A stretch of DNA of 64,000 bases from Mycolicibacterium setense (GTDB lineage: Bacteria > Actinomycetota > Actinomycetes > Mycobacteriales > Mycobacteriaceae): NCBI RefSeq assembly GCF_000805385.1, contig NZ_JTJW01000010.1:124001-188000 (forward strand), in the 5' to 3' direction. The position numbers and the translations under genes were made by a program. The notes below the pieces were generated by a model. It did no database searches, had not been told where the DNA came from, and was given only the letters and a program-made list of their open reading frames with translations. Numbering within the stretch: the stretch's first letter is position 1; each line of letters opens with the position of its first letter. Of the stretch, positions 34,197 to 42,030 are shown piece after piece.

Positions 34197-34385
34197 AGGC
34201 ACATCACAACACATCCGGCGGGTGCGCACAGGCAACCGCAAACCCGGATTACCTGTCGATTCTTGTGGGGACGCTGGCGAAGTCCTCGCCGGTCTTCCGG
34301 TGACGACGGTCACTCCAAGGCTGCGACGTGTCATTGCCGAACTGACACAACCGATTTCGGATCGGGACTCCGGCGGCGGCACGTG
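34197..34385. other. Intergenic region upstream of the magnesium locus promoter
   Basis: About 190 bases separate the start of the degenerate ABC gene from the mgtA promoter region. It must hold the leftward promoter for the ABC/YhgE operon, but I see no convincing hexamers and no coding frame worth reporting. Confidence 0.4.
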
Positions 34386-34415
34386 TTGACAATTTCGCGG
34401 TGTAGGGTTTCTAAT
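34386..34415 (+). promoter_or_regulatory. Sigma-A-type promoter of the mgtA leader
   Basis: A consensus -35 TTGACA (34386-34391) is followed after 18 bases by TCTAAT (34410-34415), one mismatch from TATAAT. Transcription would start near 34422, almost exactly at the 5' edge of the M-box aptamer, which strongly supports the call. Confidence 0.8.
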
Positions 34416-34419
34416 GAAA

Positions 34420-34590
34420 GCCGCGCTTCGTTAGGTGAGGCTCCTACTCGAACACAGGCCACTGATCCGACGACGTCGAGAGACGCCCAGGGTTAGGACA
34501 GGTCTTCCCGGCCTAAGGGATGACCCGAAGTGGCTTCCCACCTCTGGTGGGACACGTCGTGTAGTGCCAAAGCTCTGATGAGGAAGTGCA
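34420..34590 (+). ncRNA. M-box (ykoK) magnesium riboswitch
   Basis: A magnesium-sensing aptamer in the leader of the mgtA transcript. Conserved M-box segments occur in order: CTTCGTTAGGTGAGGCTCCT (34426-34445), ACACAGGCCACTG (34452-34464), GTCGAGAGACGCC (34475-34487) and, at the 3' end, AGTGCCAAAGCTCTGATGAG (34563-34582), followed by GAAG (34583-34586). The closing stem is CTTC (near 34426) with that GAAG. This follows the Bacillus ykoK leader closely. When Mg2+ is bound the closing stem is stabilised and downstream expression is normally reduced. The downstream gene is a P-type magnesium ATPase, the expected target. Confidence 0.93.
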
Positions 34591-34704
34591 CGCGCCGGCA
34601 TATTTGGCCGCGCGCCCAACTTCCTCTTCAGCGTGTTTGCATCTGATGATTGCGCGCCCGCACATCAAGATCAGCGGCGTTGCGTGCGCCCGACAGCAAG
34701 GAGG
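34580..34704 (+). promoter_or_regulatory. Candidate expression platform of the M-box
   Basis: GAGGAAGT (34580-34587), which includes the 3' strand of the aptamer closing stem, is perfectly complementary to ACTTCCTC (34619-34626). The overlapping CCTCTT (34623-34628) can instead pair with AGGAGG (34699-34704), the Shine-Dalgarno of the leader ORF. The two pairings exclude each other, giving a plausible switch: Mg2+ bound, site hidden; Mg2+ free, site open. This is inferred from base complementarity only. Confidence 0.5.
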
Positions 34705-34714
34705 TGACGACGAC

Positions 34715-34798
34715 ATGACATCGAGCGACGATCCGTATCCCAGTCCGATTCGAAAACGTCTGTCCACAAGCACCTTTCCGCTGTCGATGACCGCCTAG
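34715..34798 (+). CDS. 27-residue mgtA leader peptide, MgtL-like composition
   Basis: A short ORF directly downstream of the M-box, preceded by a perfect Shine-Dalgarno AAGGAGGTGA (34698-34707) at ideal spacing. The peptide begins MTSSDDPYPSPIRKRLSTST and ends with TAG at 34796. Its acidic/proline alternation (DDPYPSP) followed by a basic cluster (RKRL) resembles the enterobacterial MgtL leader, which as I recall runs EPDPTPLP then RRRL. Translation of MgtL aborts at low Mg2+ and so turns mgtA on. A short hairpin (GTCCG 34799-34803 with CGGAC 34810-34814) follows the stop. Function by analogy is an inference. Confidence 0.7.
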   Translation: MTSSDDPYPSPIRKRLSTSTFPLSMTA

Positions 34799-34881
34799 GT
34801 CCGCCTCCCCGGACGCCCGTGGTGGCTGACTGCCGCACGCCTGTCGACGCGGAGAGCTCCGATTCAACTGGAGATGATCCG

Positions 34882-35055
34882 ATGCAGCGCAACACCTTTC
34901 TCCGTCATGCCCGCGGCTTGGTCAAGGGACCGATCGCGTGGATTCACACGCGGGCGTCGCTGACCCCGCAGGAACGGCACAACCTGCGGATGAGCAACAC
35001 CCCGGTGGCGGTCCTGACCGCGTCCCTGGGCGGCGGCTCACATTCCGCTCCGTAG
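34882..35055 (+). CDS. 57-residue small basic protein in the mgtA leader
   Basis: A small ORF between the leader peptide and mgtA. The ATG at 34882 has GGAG 8 bases upstream. The protein opens MQRNTFLRHARGLVKGPIAW, is basic, has a weakly amphipathic centre (AWIHTRASLTPQERHNLRMSN) and a short hydrophobic stretch (VAVLTASLGGG). No transmembrane helix or known domain is evident. Its presence on a Mg2+-controlled transcript suggests a role in the magnesium response. M. tuberculosis has a small gene, Rv1535, behind an M-box, and a comparison would be informative. An upstream GTG (34819) is less likely. Confidence 0.6.
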   Translation: MQRNTFLRHARGLVKGPIAWIHTRASLTPQERHNLRMSNTPVAVLTASLGGGSHSAP

Positions 35056-35223
35056 CCGATCCAGGCGCAAATTCCTTTGATCTGACCATGTTTCACGTCA
35101 CCAACCGCGTGAACTGACCCCTTCCCAATCCGCACACCGCCTCAAGTCTCACCGAATCCGGCTTCCCCCAGCCGGTTCGGTGCGATTTGTGGTGCATGCC
35201 GACCACCGACCGGAGCAGCGACG
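35056..35223. promoter_or_regulatory. mgtA 5' leader with two hairpins
   Basis: In the 168 bases between the small ORF and mgtA, two stems stand out: TTCACG (35092-35097) with CGTGAA (35108-35113), and a 13-base stem with one bulge at 35150-35182 (CACCGAA/TTCGGTG plus CCGGCT/AGCCGG, loop TCCCCC). The second is about 40 bases before the mgtA start and is followed by a short T-rich stretch, so it could attenuate transcription. The mgtA ribosome site GGAG is at 35212-35215. Confidence 0.55.
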
Positions 35224-37935
35224 ATGAACACCTCTGTCGAACAAGCCACTCTCACCCCCACGAAGGCCGCCGACCGCCTGCTCCCGCGCGCGGCCGCTGA
35301 GGCACACCACGATGTCGAGATCACGCTGGCGAACGTGCGAGGCCACGTCGACGGCCTGACCATCGCGGATGCCGCCGAACGCCTCACCGAAGACGGCCCC
35401 AACGAGGTCGCCCACGACAAGGCACCGCCCGCGGTCCTCCAGCTCTTGGAGGCCTTCAAGAACCCGTTCATCGCGGTACTCGTGGTGCTGGCCACCATCA
35501 GCTCGGTGACCGACATCTACCTGCCCCTTCGCGGTGGGCAGGACGCCGACTACACCGGTGTCGTGATCATCGTGATCATGGTGGTGCTCAGCGCCCTGCT
35601 CCGGTTCTGGCAGGAGTACCGCTCGGGCAAGGCGGCCGAGACCCTCAAGGCGATGGTGCGGACCACCGCGACAGTGCGACGCCGGGCCGCTCCGGGTGCC
35701 GCACCCGAGCTCATGGAGGTCCCGATGGCGCAGATCGTCACCGGCGACATCGTGCAACTGTCGGCCGGCGACATGATCCCGGCAGACATCCGCCTGCTCG
35801 ATTCGCGCGACCTGTTCGTCAGCCAGGCGGCACTGACCGGCGAAGCCCTGCCGGTGGAGAAGTACGACACGCTCGGCGCGGTGGCGGAGAAATCCGCGAC
35901 CGTGGTCGCCGACGACGATGCCGGCCCGCTCGACCTGCCCGGCATCTGTTTCATGGGCACCAACGTGGTGAGCGGCACGGCCACCGCGGTCGTCGTGGCA
36001 ACCGGCGCGCACACCTACTTCGGGTCGCTGGCCAAGGCGATCGTGGGCTCACGCGCGGAGACGGCCTTCGACCGGGGAGTCAACAGCGTGAGCTGGCTGC
36101 TGATTCGCTTCATGTTGGTGATGGTGCCGATCGTGTTGCTGATCAACGGTTTCACCAAGGGCGATTGGCCCGAGGCCTTCCTGTTCGCGCTCGCGGTCGC
36201 GGTAGGGCTCACCCCGGAAATGCTGCCGATGATCGTGTCGTCCAATCTCGCCAAGGGCGCGGTCGCATTGTCGCGTCGCAAGGTGGTGGTCAAGCGCCTC
36301 AACGCAATCCAGAACTTCGGCGCCATGGATGTGCTGTGCACCGACAAGACGGGCACGCTCACCCAGGACCGGATCATCCTCGAGCATCACACCGACATCC
36401 GGGGCGAGCGGAACGACAACGTGCTCGCCTTGGCCTGGCTCAACAGCTTTCATCAGAGCGGCGTCAAGAATCTGATGGACCGCGCCGTCCTGCACTTCGC
36501 TGAAGGGACTCCCGAAACGCTGCTCGCCGCGTCCGCCTATCGCAAGGTCGATGAGCTTCCGTTCGACTTCGAGCGACGCCGCCTGTCGGTCGTCGTGCAA
36601 GACGTCGACCGGGACCATCTGCTGATCTGCAAGGGAGCAGTCGAGGAGATGCTCGCGGTGTCGAGCCGGGTGTGGGACGGCGCAGCGGCCCGAGCGCTCA
36701 CCGACGCCGACCGTGGGGCGCTGGCCGGAACCGCACGCGACTACAACCGCGAGGGATTCCGGGTGCTGCTGGTGGCCACCCGGCAGATCCCGCGCAGCCG
36801 GCGCACGCACCGCTACCGCATCGAGGACGAGAACGACCTCGTCATCCACGGCTTTCTCACCTTCCTCGATCCGCCGAAGGAGACGGCCGCGCCGGCCATC
36901 ACGGCCCTCGCCGAACACGGCGTCACGGTCAAGGTCCTCACCGGTGACAACGAGGTCGTCAGTGTCAAGATCTGCCGTGAGGTGGGGCTCGATCCCGGAC
37001 AACCCGTTCTCGGCCCCGAGATCGACACGCTTGACGACGACGACCTCCGGCGCATCGTCGACGAACGAACCGTGTTCGCGAAGCTGACGCCGCTGCAGAA
37101 GTCGCGCGTGCTGCGGGCACTGCAGGCCAACGGCCACACCGTCGGTTTCCTGGGCGACGGCATCAACGACGCACCGGCACTGCGTGATGCGGATGTGGGC
37201 ATCTCGGTCGACACCGGCACCGACATCGCCAAGGAATCCGCCGACATCATCCTGCTGGAGAAAAGCCTGATGGTGCTCGAAGAAGGTGTGGTCAAGGGCC
37301 GGGAGACGTTCGGCAACATCATCAAGTACCTGAACATGACCGCGAGTTCGAACTTCGGCAACGTGTTCTCCGTACTGGTGGCCAGCGCCTTCATCCCGTT
37401 CCTCCCCATGCTGGCGATCCATCTGCTGATCCAGAACCTGCTGTACGACATCTCCCAGCTGGCGCTGCCGTGGGACCGCATGGACAAGGAGTTCCTGCTC
37501 AAGCCGCGCAAGTGGGATGCCAGGAACATCGGCCGGTTCATGATCTGGATGGGACCGACGTCATCGATCTTCGACATCACCACCTTCGCGGTGATGTGGT
37601 ACGTCTTCGCGGCCAATTCGCCCGAGATGCAATCGCTGTTCCAATCGGGCTGGTTCATCGAAAGCCTGCTCTCGCAGACGCTGGTCGTGCACATGCTGCG
37701 CACCCAGAAGATCCCGTTCATCCAGAGCACCGCGGCGCTGCCGGTACTGCTGACCACCGGGGCGGTCTGCGTGCTCGGGATCCTGATCCCGTTCTCGCCA
37801 CTGGGAGCGGCGGTCGGATTGCAGCCGCTGCCGTGGCAGTACTTCGGATGGCTGGTCGCGACACTGGTGTCCTACTGCGTTGTCGCTCAGGGGATGAAGA
37901 CCATCTACATCCGCAAGTTCGGTCAATGGTTCTGA
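35224..37935 (+). CDS. mgtA: Magnesium-translocating P-type ATPase MgtA
   Basis: An inner-membrane P3B-type ATPase importing Mg2+, 903 residues, the normal length. Visible features are transmembrane helices around 80-130 and 285-340, actuator motif SQAALTGEALPVEK near 200, ion-site helix VGLTPEMLPMIV, phosphorylated D374 in LCTDKTGTLTQD, hinge FLGDGINDAPALRDADVGISV, and the C-terminal helices with QNLLYDISQLALPWD. These are diagnostic of MgtA/MgtB rather than Ca or heavy-metal pumps. The upstream M-box and leader ORFs put it under magnesium control. Codon and GC usage look the same as the neighbours. Confidence 0.95.
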   Translation: MNTSVEQATLTPTKAADRLLPRAAAEAHHDVEITLANVRGHVDGLTIADAAERLTEDGPNEVAHDKAPPAVLQLLEAFKNPFIAVLVVLATISSVTDIYLPLRGGQDADYTGVVIIVIMVVLSALLRFWQEYRSGKAAETLKAMVRTTATVRRRAAPGAAPELMEVPMAQIVTGDIVQLSAGDMIPADIRLLDSRDLFVSQAALTGEALPVEKYDTLGAVAEKSATVVADDDAGPLDLPGICFMGTNVVSGTATAVVVATGAHTYFGSLAKAIVGSRAETAFDRGVNSVSWLLIRFMLVMVPIVLLINGFTKGDWPEAFLFALAVAVGLTPEMLPMIVSSNLAKGAVALSRRKVVVKRLNAIQNFGAMDVLCTDKTGTLTQDRIILEHHTDIRGERNDNVLALAWLNSFHQSGVKNLMDRAVLHFAEGTPETLLAASAYRKVDELPFDFERRRLSVVVQDVDRDHLLICKGAVEEMLAVSSRVWDGAAARALTDADRGALAGTARDYNREGFRVLLVATRQIPRSRRTHRYRIEDENDLVIHGFLTFLDPPKETAAPAITALAEHGVTVKVLTGDNEVVSVKICREVGLDPGQPVLGPEIDTLDDDDLRRIVDERTVFAKLTPLQKSRVLRALQANGHTVGFLGDGINDAPALRDADVGISVDTGTDIAKESADIILLEKSLMVLEEGVVKGRETFGNIIKYLNMTASSNFGNVFSVLVASAFIPFLPMLAIHLLIQNLLYDISQLALPWDRMDKEFLLKPRKWDARNIGRFMIWMGPTSSIFDITTFAVMWYVFAANSPEMQSLFQSGWFIESLLSQTLVVHMLRTQKIPFIQSTAALPVLLTTGAVCVLGILIPFSPLGAAVGLQPLPWQYFGWLVATLVSYCVVAQGMKTIYIRKFGQWF

Positions 37936-37957
37936 ACATCTGAGGGACGATGGGCAG

Positions 37958-38794
37958 ATGACTGAGTCACGGACCTACCCACCCGGCGTCCCCTGTTGGG
38001 TGGACACCGACCAGCAGGATGTGGCTGCCGCCCAAGACTTCTACGGTCGGCTGTTCGGCTGGACATTCGAGAACGTGCTGCCCGAGGACGCCGAGGAGTC
38101 GTATTCGATCGCCACCCTGGAGGGTCGGGACGTGGCCGCGATCGCGTCCGCACATTCCGGTGACGAGATCGCCTGGAACACCTACATCGCGGTGGCCGAC
38201 GCGGACGCCACGGCCACCGCGGTGGCGGCCGCCGGAGGGACCGTGACGAGCGGGCCCGTCGACGCGGGACCGGGTGGGCGTCAGGCCGGTTGCGTCGATC
38301 CCCGCGGCGCACATTTCAAACTGTGGCAACCGCGGCGGCGCCTCGGCGCCCAGCTGGTCAACGTTCCCGGCACCTGGAATTTCAGCAACCTGCAGACGAC
38401 CGATCCGCAGGCCGCCGCGACCTTTTACGCGCCGTTGTTCGGCTGGGAGTTCGACAACGCCGGCTTCGCGACGATGATCCGCCGGCCCGGCTACGCCGAC
38501 CATCTGGCCGCCACCGTCGACCCCGGTATCAAGGAACGGCACGCCGCTGCGGGTACCCCGCCCGGATTCTCCGATGCGGTCGGCTGGGTCGGGCAGCTGC
38601 AGGACGAGCAGCAACCCGAACACTGGGAAGTGGCATTCGCCGTGGCCAACCGCGACGAATCCGTGTCACTGGCCGAAAAGCTCGGCGCGGCAGTCATTTC
38701 CAGCTCCGAAAACGAGTGGTCGAACAACGCCCTGATCCAGGACCCCCAAGGCGCCCGGCTCATCCTGAGCCAGTTCGTCCCCCCGACGGGGTGA
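37958..38794 (+). CDS. Two-domain VOC (glyoxalase-like) protein
   Basis: A 278-residue protein with two vicinal-oxygen-chelate repeats (about 10-125 and 135-275). Each has an A-x-x-F-Y-x-x-L-F-G-W motif (DVAAAQDFYGRLFGW and PQAAATFYAPLFGWEF) and a D-P-x-G strand near its end. It resembles the mycobacterial CFP32/Rv0577 family and the gene at 2779. It follows mgtA by 22 bases on the same strand and may be read from the same transcript. It overlaps the convergent membrane-protein gene by 35 bases. Enzymatic function is unknown. Confidence 0.87.
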   Translation: MTESRTYPPGVPCWVDTDQQDVAAAQDFYGRLFGWTFENVLPEDAEESYSIATLEGRDVAAIASAHSGDEIAWNTYIAVADADATATAVAAAGGTVTSGPVDAGPGGRQAGCVDPRGAHFKLWQPRRRLGAQLVNVPGTWNFSNLQTTDPQAAATFYAPLFGWEFDNAGFATMIRRPGYADHLAATVDPGIKERHAAAGTPPGFSDAVGWVGQLQDEQQPEHWEVAFAVANRDESVSLAEKLGAAVISSSENEWSNNALIQDPQGARLILSQFVPPTG

Positions 38795-39176
38795 GAACCG
38801 AGCGGTGCCGGGTGCGGACGGTGAGCACCGCCGCGGCGATGATCACCTCGACCAGAGCCAGCAGGGTCGCGGTGGTCATCAGCGCCGAGGTCGCCGGCGC
38901 CACCGCCGCCGCGCCGTGGCGATGCGCGGGCATCGGGGCGTGCACGGCGATCATCGCCAGGCTCATCAACGCGATGGTGCACCAGACTCCGGGGGTGCCA
39001 CTGCGCCACAGGTGAGCCGCGCAATACAGACAACCCACGATCATCGCCGCAAGCACACCGGCGGCCACCAGGTTGGCGGTCGCCTCCAGCATCAGCACGT
39101 GCAGCGCCGCCGAACTCGCGGCCAACAGCGCGCACGTCCGCCGCCCGAGAACGCTGCAGGCATGTGCGGCCGACAT
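38760..39176 (-). CDS. Small membrane protein, about four helices
   Basis: A 138-residue hydrophobic protein, unrecognised beyond its membrane character. Helices lie near 14-35, 36-55, 65-80 and 98-120. The loop PMPAHRHGAAAVAP is histidine-containing, which could suggest metal contact, but this is weak. The ATG at 39176 is divergent from the asparaginase gene. The 3' end overlaps the VOC gene. Family-like proteins are common in actinobacteria as uncharacterised integral membrane proteins. Confidence 0.65.
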   Translation of the reverse strand: MSAAHACSVLGRRTCALLAASSAALHVLMLEATANLVAAGVLAAMIVGCLYCAAHLWRSGTPGVWCTIALMSLAMIAVHAPMPAHRHGAAAVAPATSALMTTATLLALVEVIIAAAVLTVRTRHRSVLTPSGGRTGSG

Positions 39177-39275
39177 GATCCCTATCGTCGCAGCAATGAG
39201 ACCTCAGCGTGGCTTGAACCGGATGAGCTGCGAAATCCCCGGTGCGAGTCCGCGTATCGCCGTACCGTCTGCCCT

Positions 39276-40388
39276 ATGACCAACTTCGAAGCCCGACCCG
39301 CGCGTCGTCGCCGTCGGCGCCAACGCTTGAGCCGGTCACCACGGGTGATGGGCACAGTCCTGCTCGCGGTCGCGCTGACCGCCGCATGTTCGACCAACAC
39401 GACCTCCAGCGGCACGACGAGCAACACCGCCGACGCCGTCAAGGGCGAATCCGCGTCCGGCCGTGTCGTGGTGATCACCACCGGTGGCACCATCGCCACG
39501 AGCACCGATGCCAACGGCGTGCGCCGCCCGACCGTCAGCGGCGCCGATCTGGCCGCCGGCCTGGACGTTCAGGTCGTGGATGTGATGAAGAAGGACAGCT
39601 CGCAGCTGACGCCGGCCGACTGGGACGTGATCGCCTCGGCAGCCAAGAAAGCGGTCGCCGACGGCGCCTCCGGAGTGGTCATCACCCATGGCACCGACAC
39701 CATGGAGGACACCGCGATGTGGCTGGACGTCACCTACAACGGACCCGCACCGATAGTGCTGACCGGGGCGCAGCGCAGTTCCGACGCCCCGGACGCCGAC
39801 GGGCCGACCAACCTGCGGGACGCGCTCACCGTGGCGTCCAGTCCTGCCGCCCGCGACCAGGGCGTGATGATCATGTTCGCCGGGGACGTCTTCCAGGCGT
39901 TGGGAACCCACAAGGTGAACACCCAGGATCTGCACGCGTTCGGCGGCACGCCACCGATCGGTTCCGTCGCCGACAACACCTTCAAGCTGGACCACCCCGC
40001 GCAGCGGCCCTTCGTCGGTGACGTGCCTGCGGCCGGTGCACCACGGGTCAACGTGGTCGCGGCCTACCCTGGCGACGGCGCCGGGCCCATCGATGCCGCC
40101 GTGGCCGCGGGCGCACGCGGAATCATCGTGGAGGCACTGGGATCCGGCAATGCCGGTGAAGGCGTGGTGGACGCGGTGCGCCGCCACGCGCCGGCCGGCG
40201 TCGCCTTCGGAATATCCAGTCGAGTCCCCGACGGTGAGGTCATCGCCGAATACGGTCCGGGTGACGACATGGTCAAGGCCGGCGCGGTGATGGTTCCTCG
40301 CCTCCGGCCCAGCCAGGCCCGAGTGCTGATGATGGCTGCGCTGGCCACCAAACAGCCGGTCGGCGAGGTGATCAAACGCTGGGGCTGA
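39276..40388 (+). CDS. L-asparaginase lipoprotein
   Basis: It hydrolyses L-asparagine to aspartate and ammonia. The 370-residue protein has an N-terminal signal with an Arg-rich head, hydrophobic core GTVLLAVALTAAC and a lipobox-like LTAAC, so it is probably a cell-surface lipoprotein with the catalytic domain outside. The two catalytic threonine motifs are present: VITTGGTIATS and VITHGTDTMEDTAMW; TGAQRSSDAPDADGP follows. The ATG at 39276 was chosen because it gives the signal peptide directly. The much longer open frame upstream has no coding character. It could supply nitrogen or buffer acid through ammonia. Confidence 0.9.
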   Translation: MTNFEARPARRRRRRQRLSRSPRVMGTVLLAVALTAACSTNTTSSGTTSNTADAVKGESASGRVVVITTGGTIATSTDANGVRRPTVSGADLAAGLDVQVVDVMKKDSSQLTPADWDVIASAAKKAVADGASGVVITHGTDTMEDTAMWLDVTYNGPAPIVLTGAQRSSDAPDADGPTNLRDALTVASSPAARDQGVMIMFAGDVFQALGTHKVNTQDLHAFGGTPPIGSVADNTFKLDHPAQRPFVGDVPAAGAPRVNVVAAYPGDGAGPIDAAVAAGARGIIVEALGSGNAGEGVVDAVRRHAPAGVAFGISSRVPDGEVIAEYGPGDDMVKAGAVMVPRLRPSQARVLMMAALATKQPVGEVIKRWG

Positions 40389-40401
40389 ACGGTTTTCAGC
40401 G

Positions 40402-42030
40402 CTACCCGTCGGCGAGCCCGAGGAGTTTGACGCTTTCGCTCCGCATGTCGACCTTGCGGATCTTGCCGGTGACGGTCATCGGGAACTCGTCCACGACAAG
40501 CACATAACGCGGGATCTTGTAGTGGGCCAGCTTTCCGGTGGCGAAGGCGCGCAGTGCCTCGGCATCCACGGGCGCGCGGCCCGGCTTCATCCGCACCCAC
40601 GCGCAGATCTCCTCGCCGTACTTCGCATCGGGCACGCCGATCACCTGGGCATCGTCGATGTCGGGGTGGGTGTAGAGGAACTCCTCGATCTCACGGGGAT
40701 AGACGTTCTCACCGCCGCGGATCACCATGTCCTTGATCCGGCCGACCACGGTGCAGTAGCCGTCCTCACGCATCACCGCCAGATCCCCGGTGTGCATCCA
40801 GCCGTCGGGGTCGATGGCCTCGGCGGTTTTCGCCGGCTCATCCCAGTAGCCGAGCATGACCGAGTAACCGCGGGTGCAGAACTCACCGGGTTGCCCGCGC
40901 TGCACCGTCTCGCCGGTGTCCGGGTCGACGATCTTGACCTCGATATGCGGATGGGCCCGACCGATGGTGGCGGTACGGCGCTCCAGATCGTCGTCGACCA
41001 GCGTCTGACACGACACCGGTGAGGTCTCGGTCATGCCGTAACAGATCGCCACCTCCGCCATGTGCATGTCGGCCACCACGCGCTTCATCACCTCGACGGG
41101 GCACACCGACCCCGCCATGATCCCGGTCCGCAGTGAGGACAGGTCGAATTGCGCGAAATCGGGGTGCCCCAGCATCGCGATGAACATCGTCGGCACCCCG
41201 TACAACGCGGTGCACCCCTCGGATTCCACGGTGGCCAAGGTGATCCCGGGATCGAAACCGGGTGCAGGGATGACGATCGTCGCTCCGTGGGTGAGCGCAC
41301 CGAGGTTGCCCATCACCATGCCGAAGCAGTGGTAGAACGGCACCGGGATACACACCCGGTCGCCGCGATCGAAATTGATCAGCCCGCCGACGAAGAACCC
41401 GTTGTTCAAGATGTTGCGATGGCTGAGCGTCGCCCCTTTGGGGAATCCTGTTGTCCCCGAGGTGTACTGGATGTTGATCGGGTCGGTGTTGGAAAGCTCG
41501 CCGCTCCGGGCCCGCAATTGTTCCTCGCCGACCTGCTCGATGTGTAACCGGTCCCAGTCCAGGGTGCCGAGGAAGATGATGTCCTTCAGCGCCGGACACT
41601 CCGCTTGCACCTCGGCCACCATCGTCACATAGTCGGAGGACTTGAACGCGGTGGCCGACACCAAAGTCCGGATGCCGGATTGCTTGAGGACATAGGCCAG
41701 TTCGTGAGTGCGATACGCCGGGTTGATGTTGACCAGGATCGCGCCGATCTTGGCCGTCGCGAGCTGAAGCATCACCCATTCGGCACAGTTGGGCGCCCAA
41801 ATGCCGACGCGATCACCCTTCTGCACGCCCAGGGCCATGAGACCGCGTGCCACCGCGTCGACTTCGTCGTTGAGCGCGGCATAGCTCCAGTGCCGCCCGG
41901 TGGCCACCTCGACAAGCGCATCCGCGTCCGGCCCGGCCGCCACCATGCGCTCGAAGTTCGCCCCGATGGTCTCTTCCAGCACGGATACATCGGTGGGGCC
42001 ACGGTCATAGGAACTGATCGCCGTATTCAT
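40402..42030 (-). CDS. Acyl-CoA synthetase, FadD35-like
   Basis: An adenylate-forming acyl-CoA ligase of 542 residues. The key motifs are QYTSGTTGFPKGATLSHRNI near residue 190, ICYGMTETSP for the adenylate pocket, GWMHTGDLAVM, the hinge GRIKDMVIRGGENVYPREI and the catalytic lysine in FPMTVTGKIRKVDMR. It resembles medium/long-chain FadD35-type enzymes. The ATG at 42030 overlaps the stop of the preceding ligase (ATGA), so the two are translationally coupled. The convergent asparaginase ends 13 bases away. Chain-length preference cannot be read from the sequence. Confidence 0.9.
   Translation of the reverse strand: MNTAISSYDRGPTDVSVLEETIGANFERMVAAGPDADALVEVATGRHWSYAALNDEVDAVARGLMALGVQKGDRVGIWAPNCAEWVMLQLATAKIGAILVNINPAYRTHELAYVLKQSGIRTLVSATAFKSSDYVTMVAEVQAECPALKDIIFLGTLDWDRLHIEQVGEEQLRARSGELSNTDPINIQYTSGTTGFPKGATLSHRNILNNGFFVGGLINFDRGDRVCIPVPFYHCFGMVMGNLGALTHGATIVIPAPGFDPGITLATVESEGCTALYGVPTMFIAMLGHPDFAQFDLSSLRTGIMAGSVCPVEVMKRVVADMHMAEVAICYGMTETSPVSCQTLVDDDLERRTATIGRAHPHIEVKIVDPDTGETVQRGQPGEFCTRGYSVMLGYWDEPAKTAEAIDPDGWMHTGDLAVMREDGYCTVVGRIKDMVIRGGENVYPREIEEFLYTHPDIDDAQVIGVPDAKYGEEICAWVRMKPGRAPVDAEALRAFATGKLAHYKIPRYVLVVDEFPMTVTGKIRKVDMRSESVKLLGLADG

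Noticed and set aside
38805..39275. Long upstream extension of the asparaginase frame
   Set aside because: It is antisense to the membrane-protein gene and would bury the lipoprotein signal peptide.
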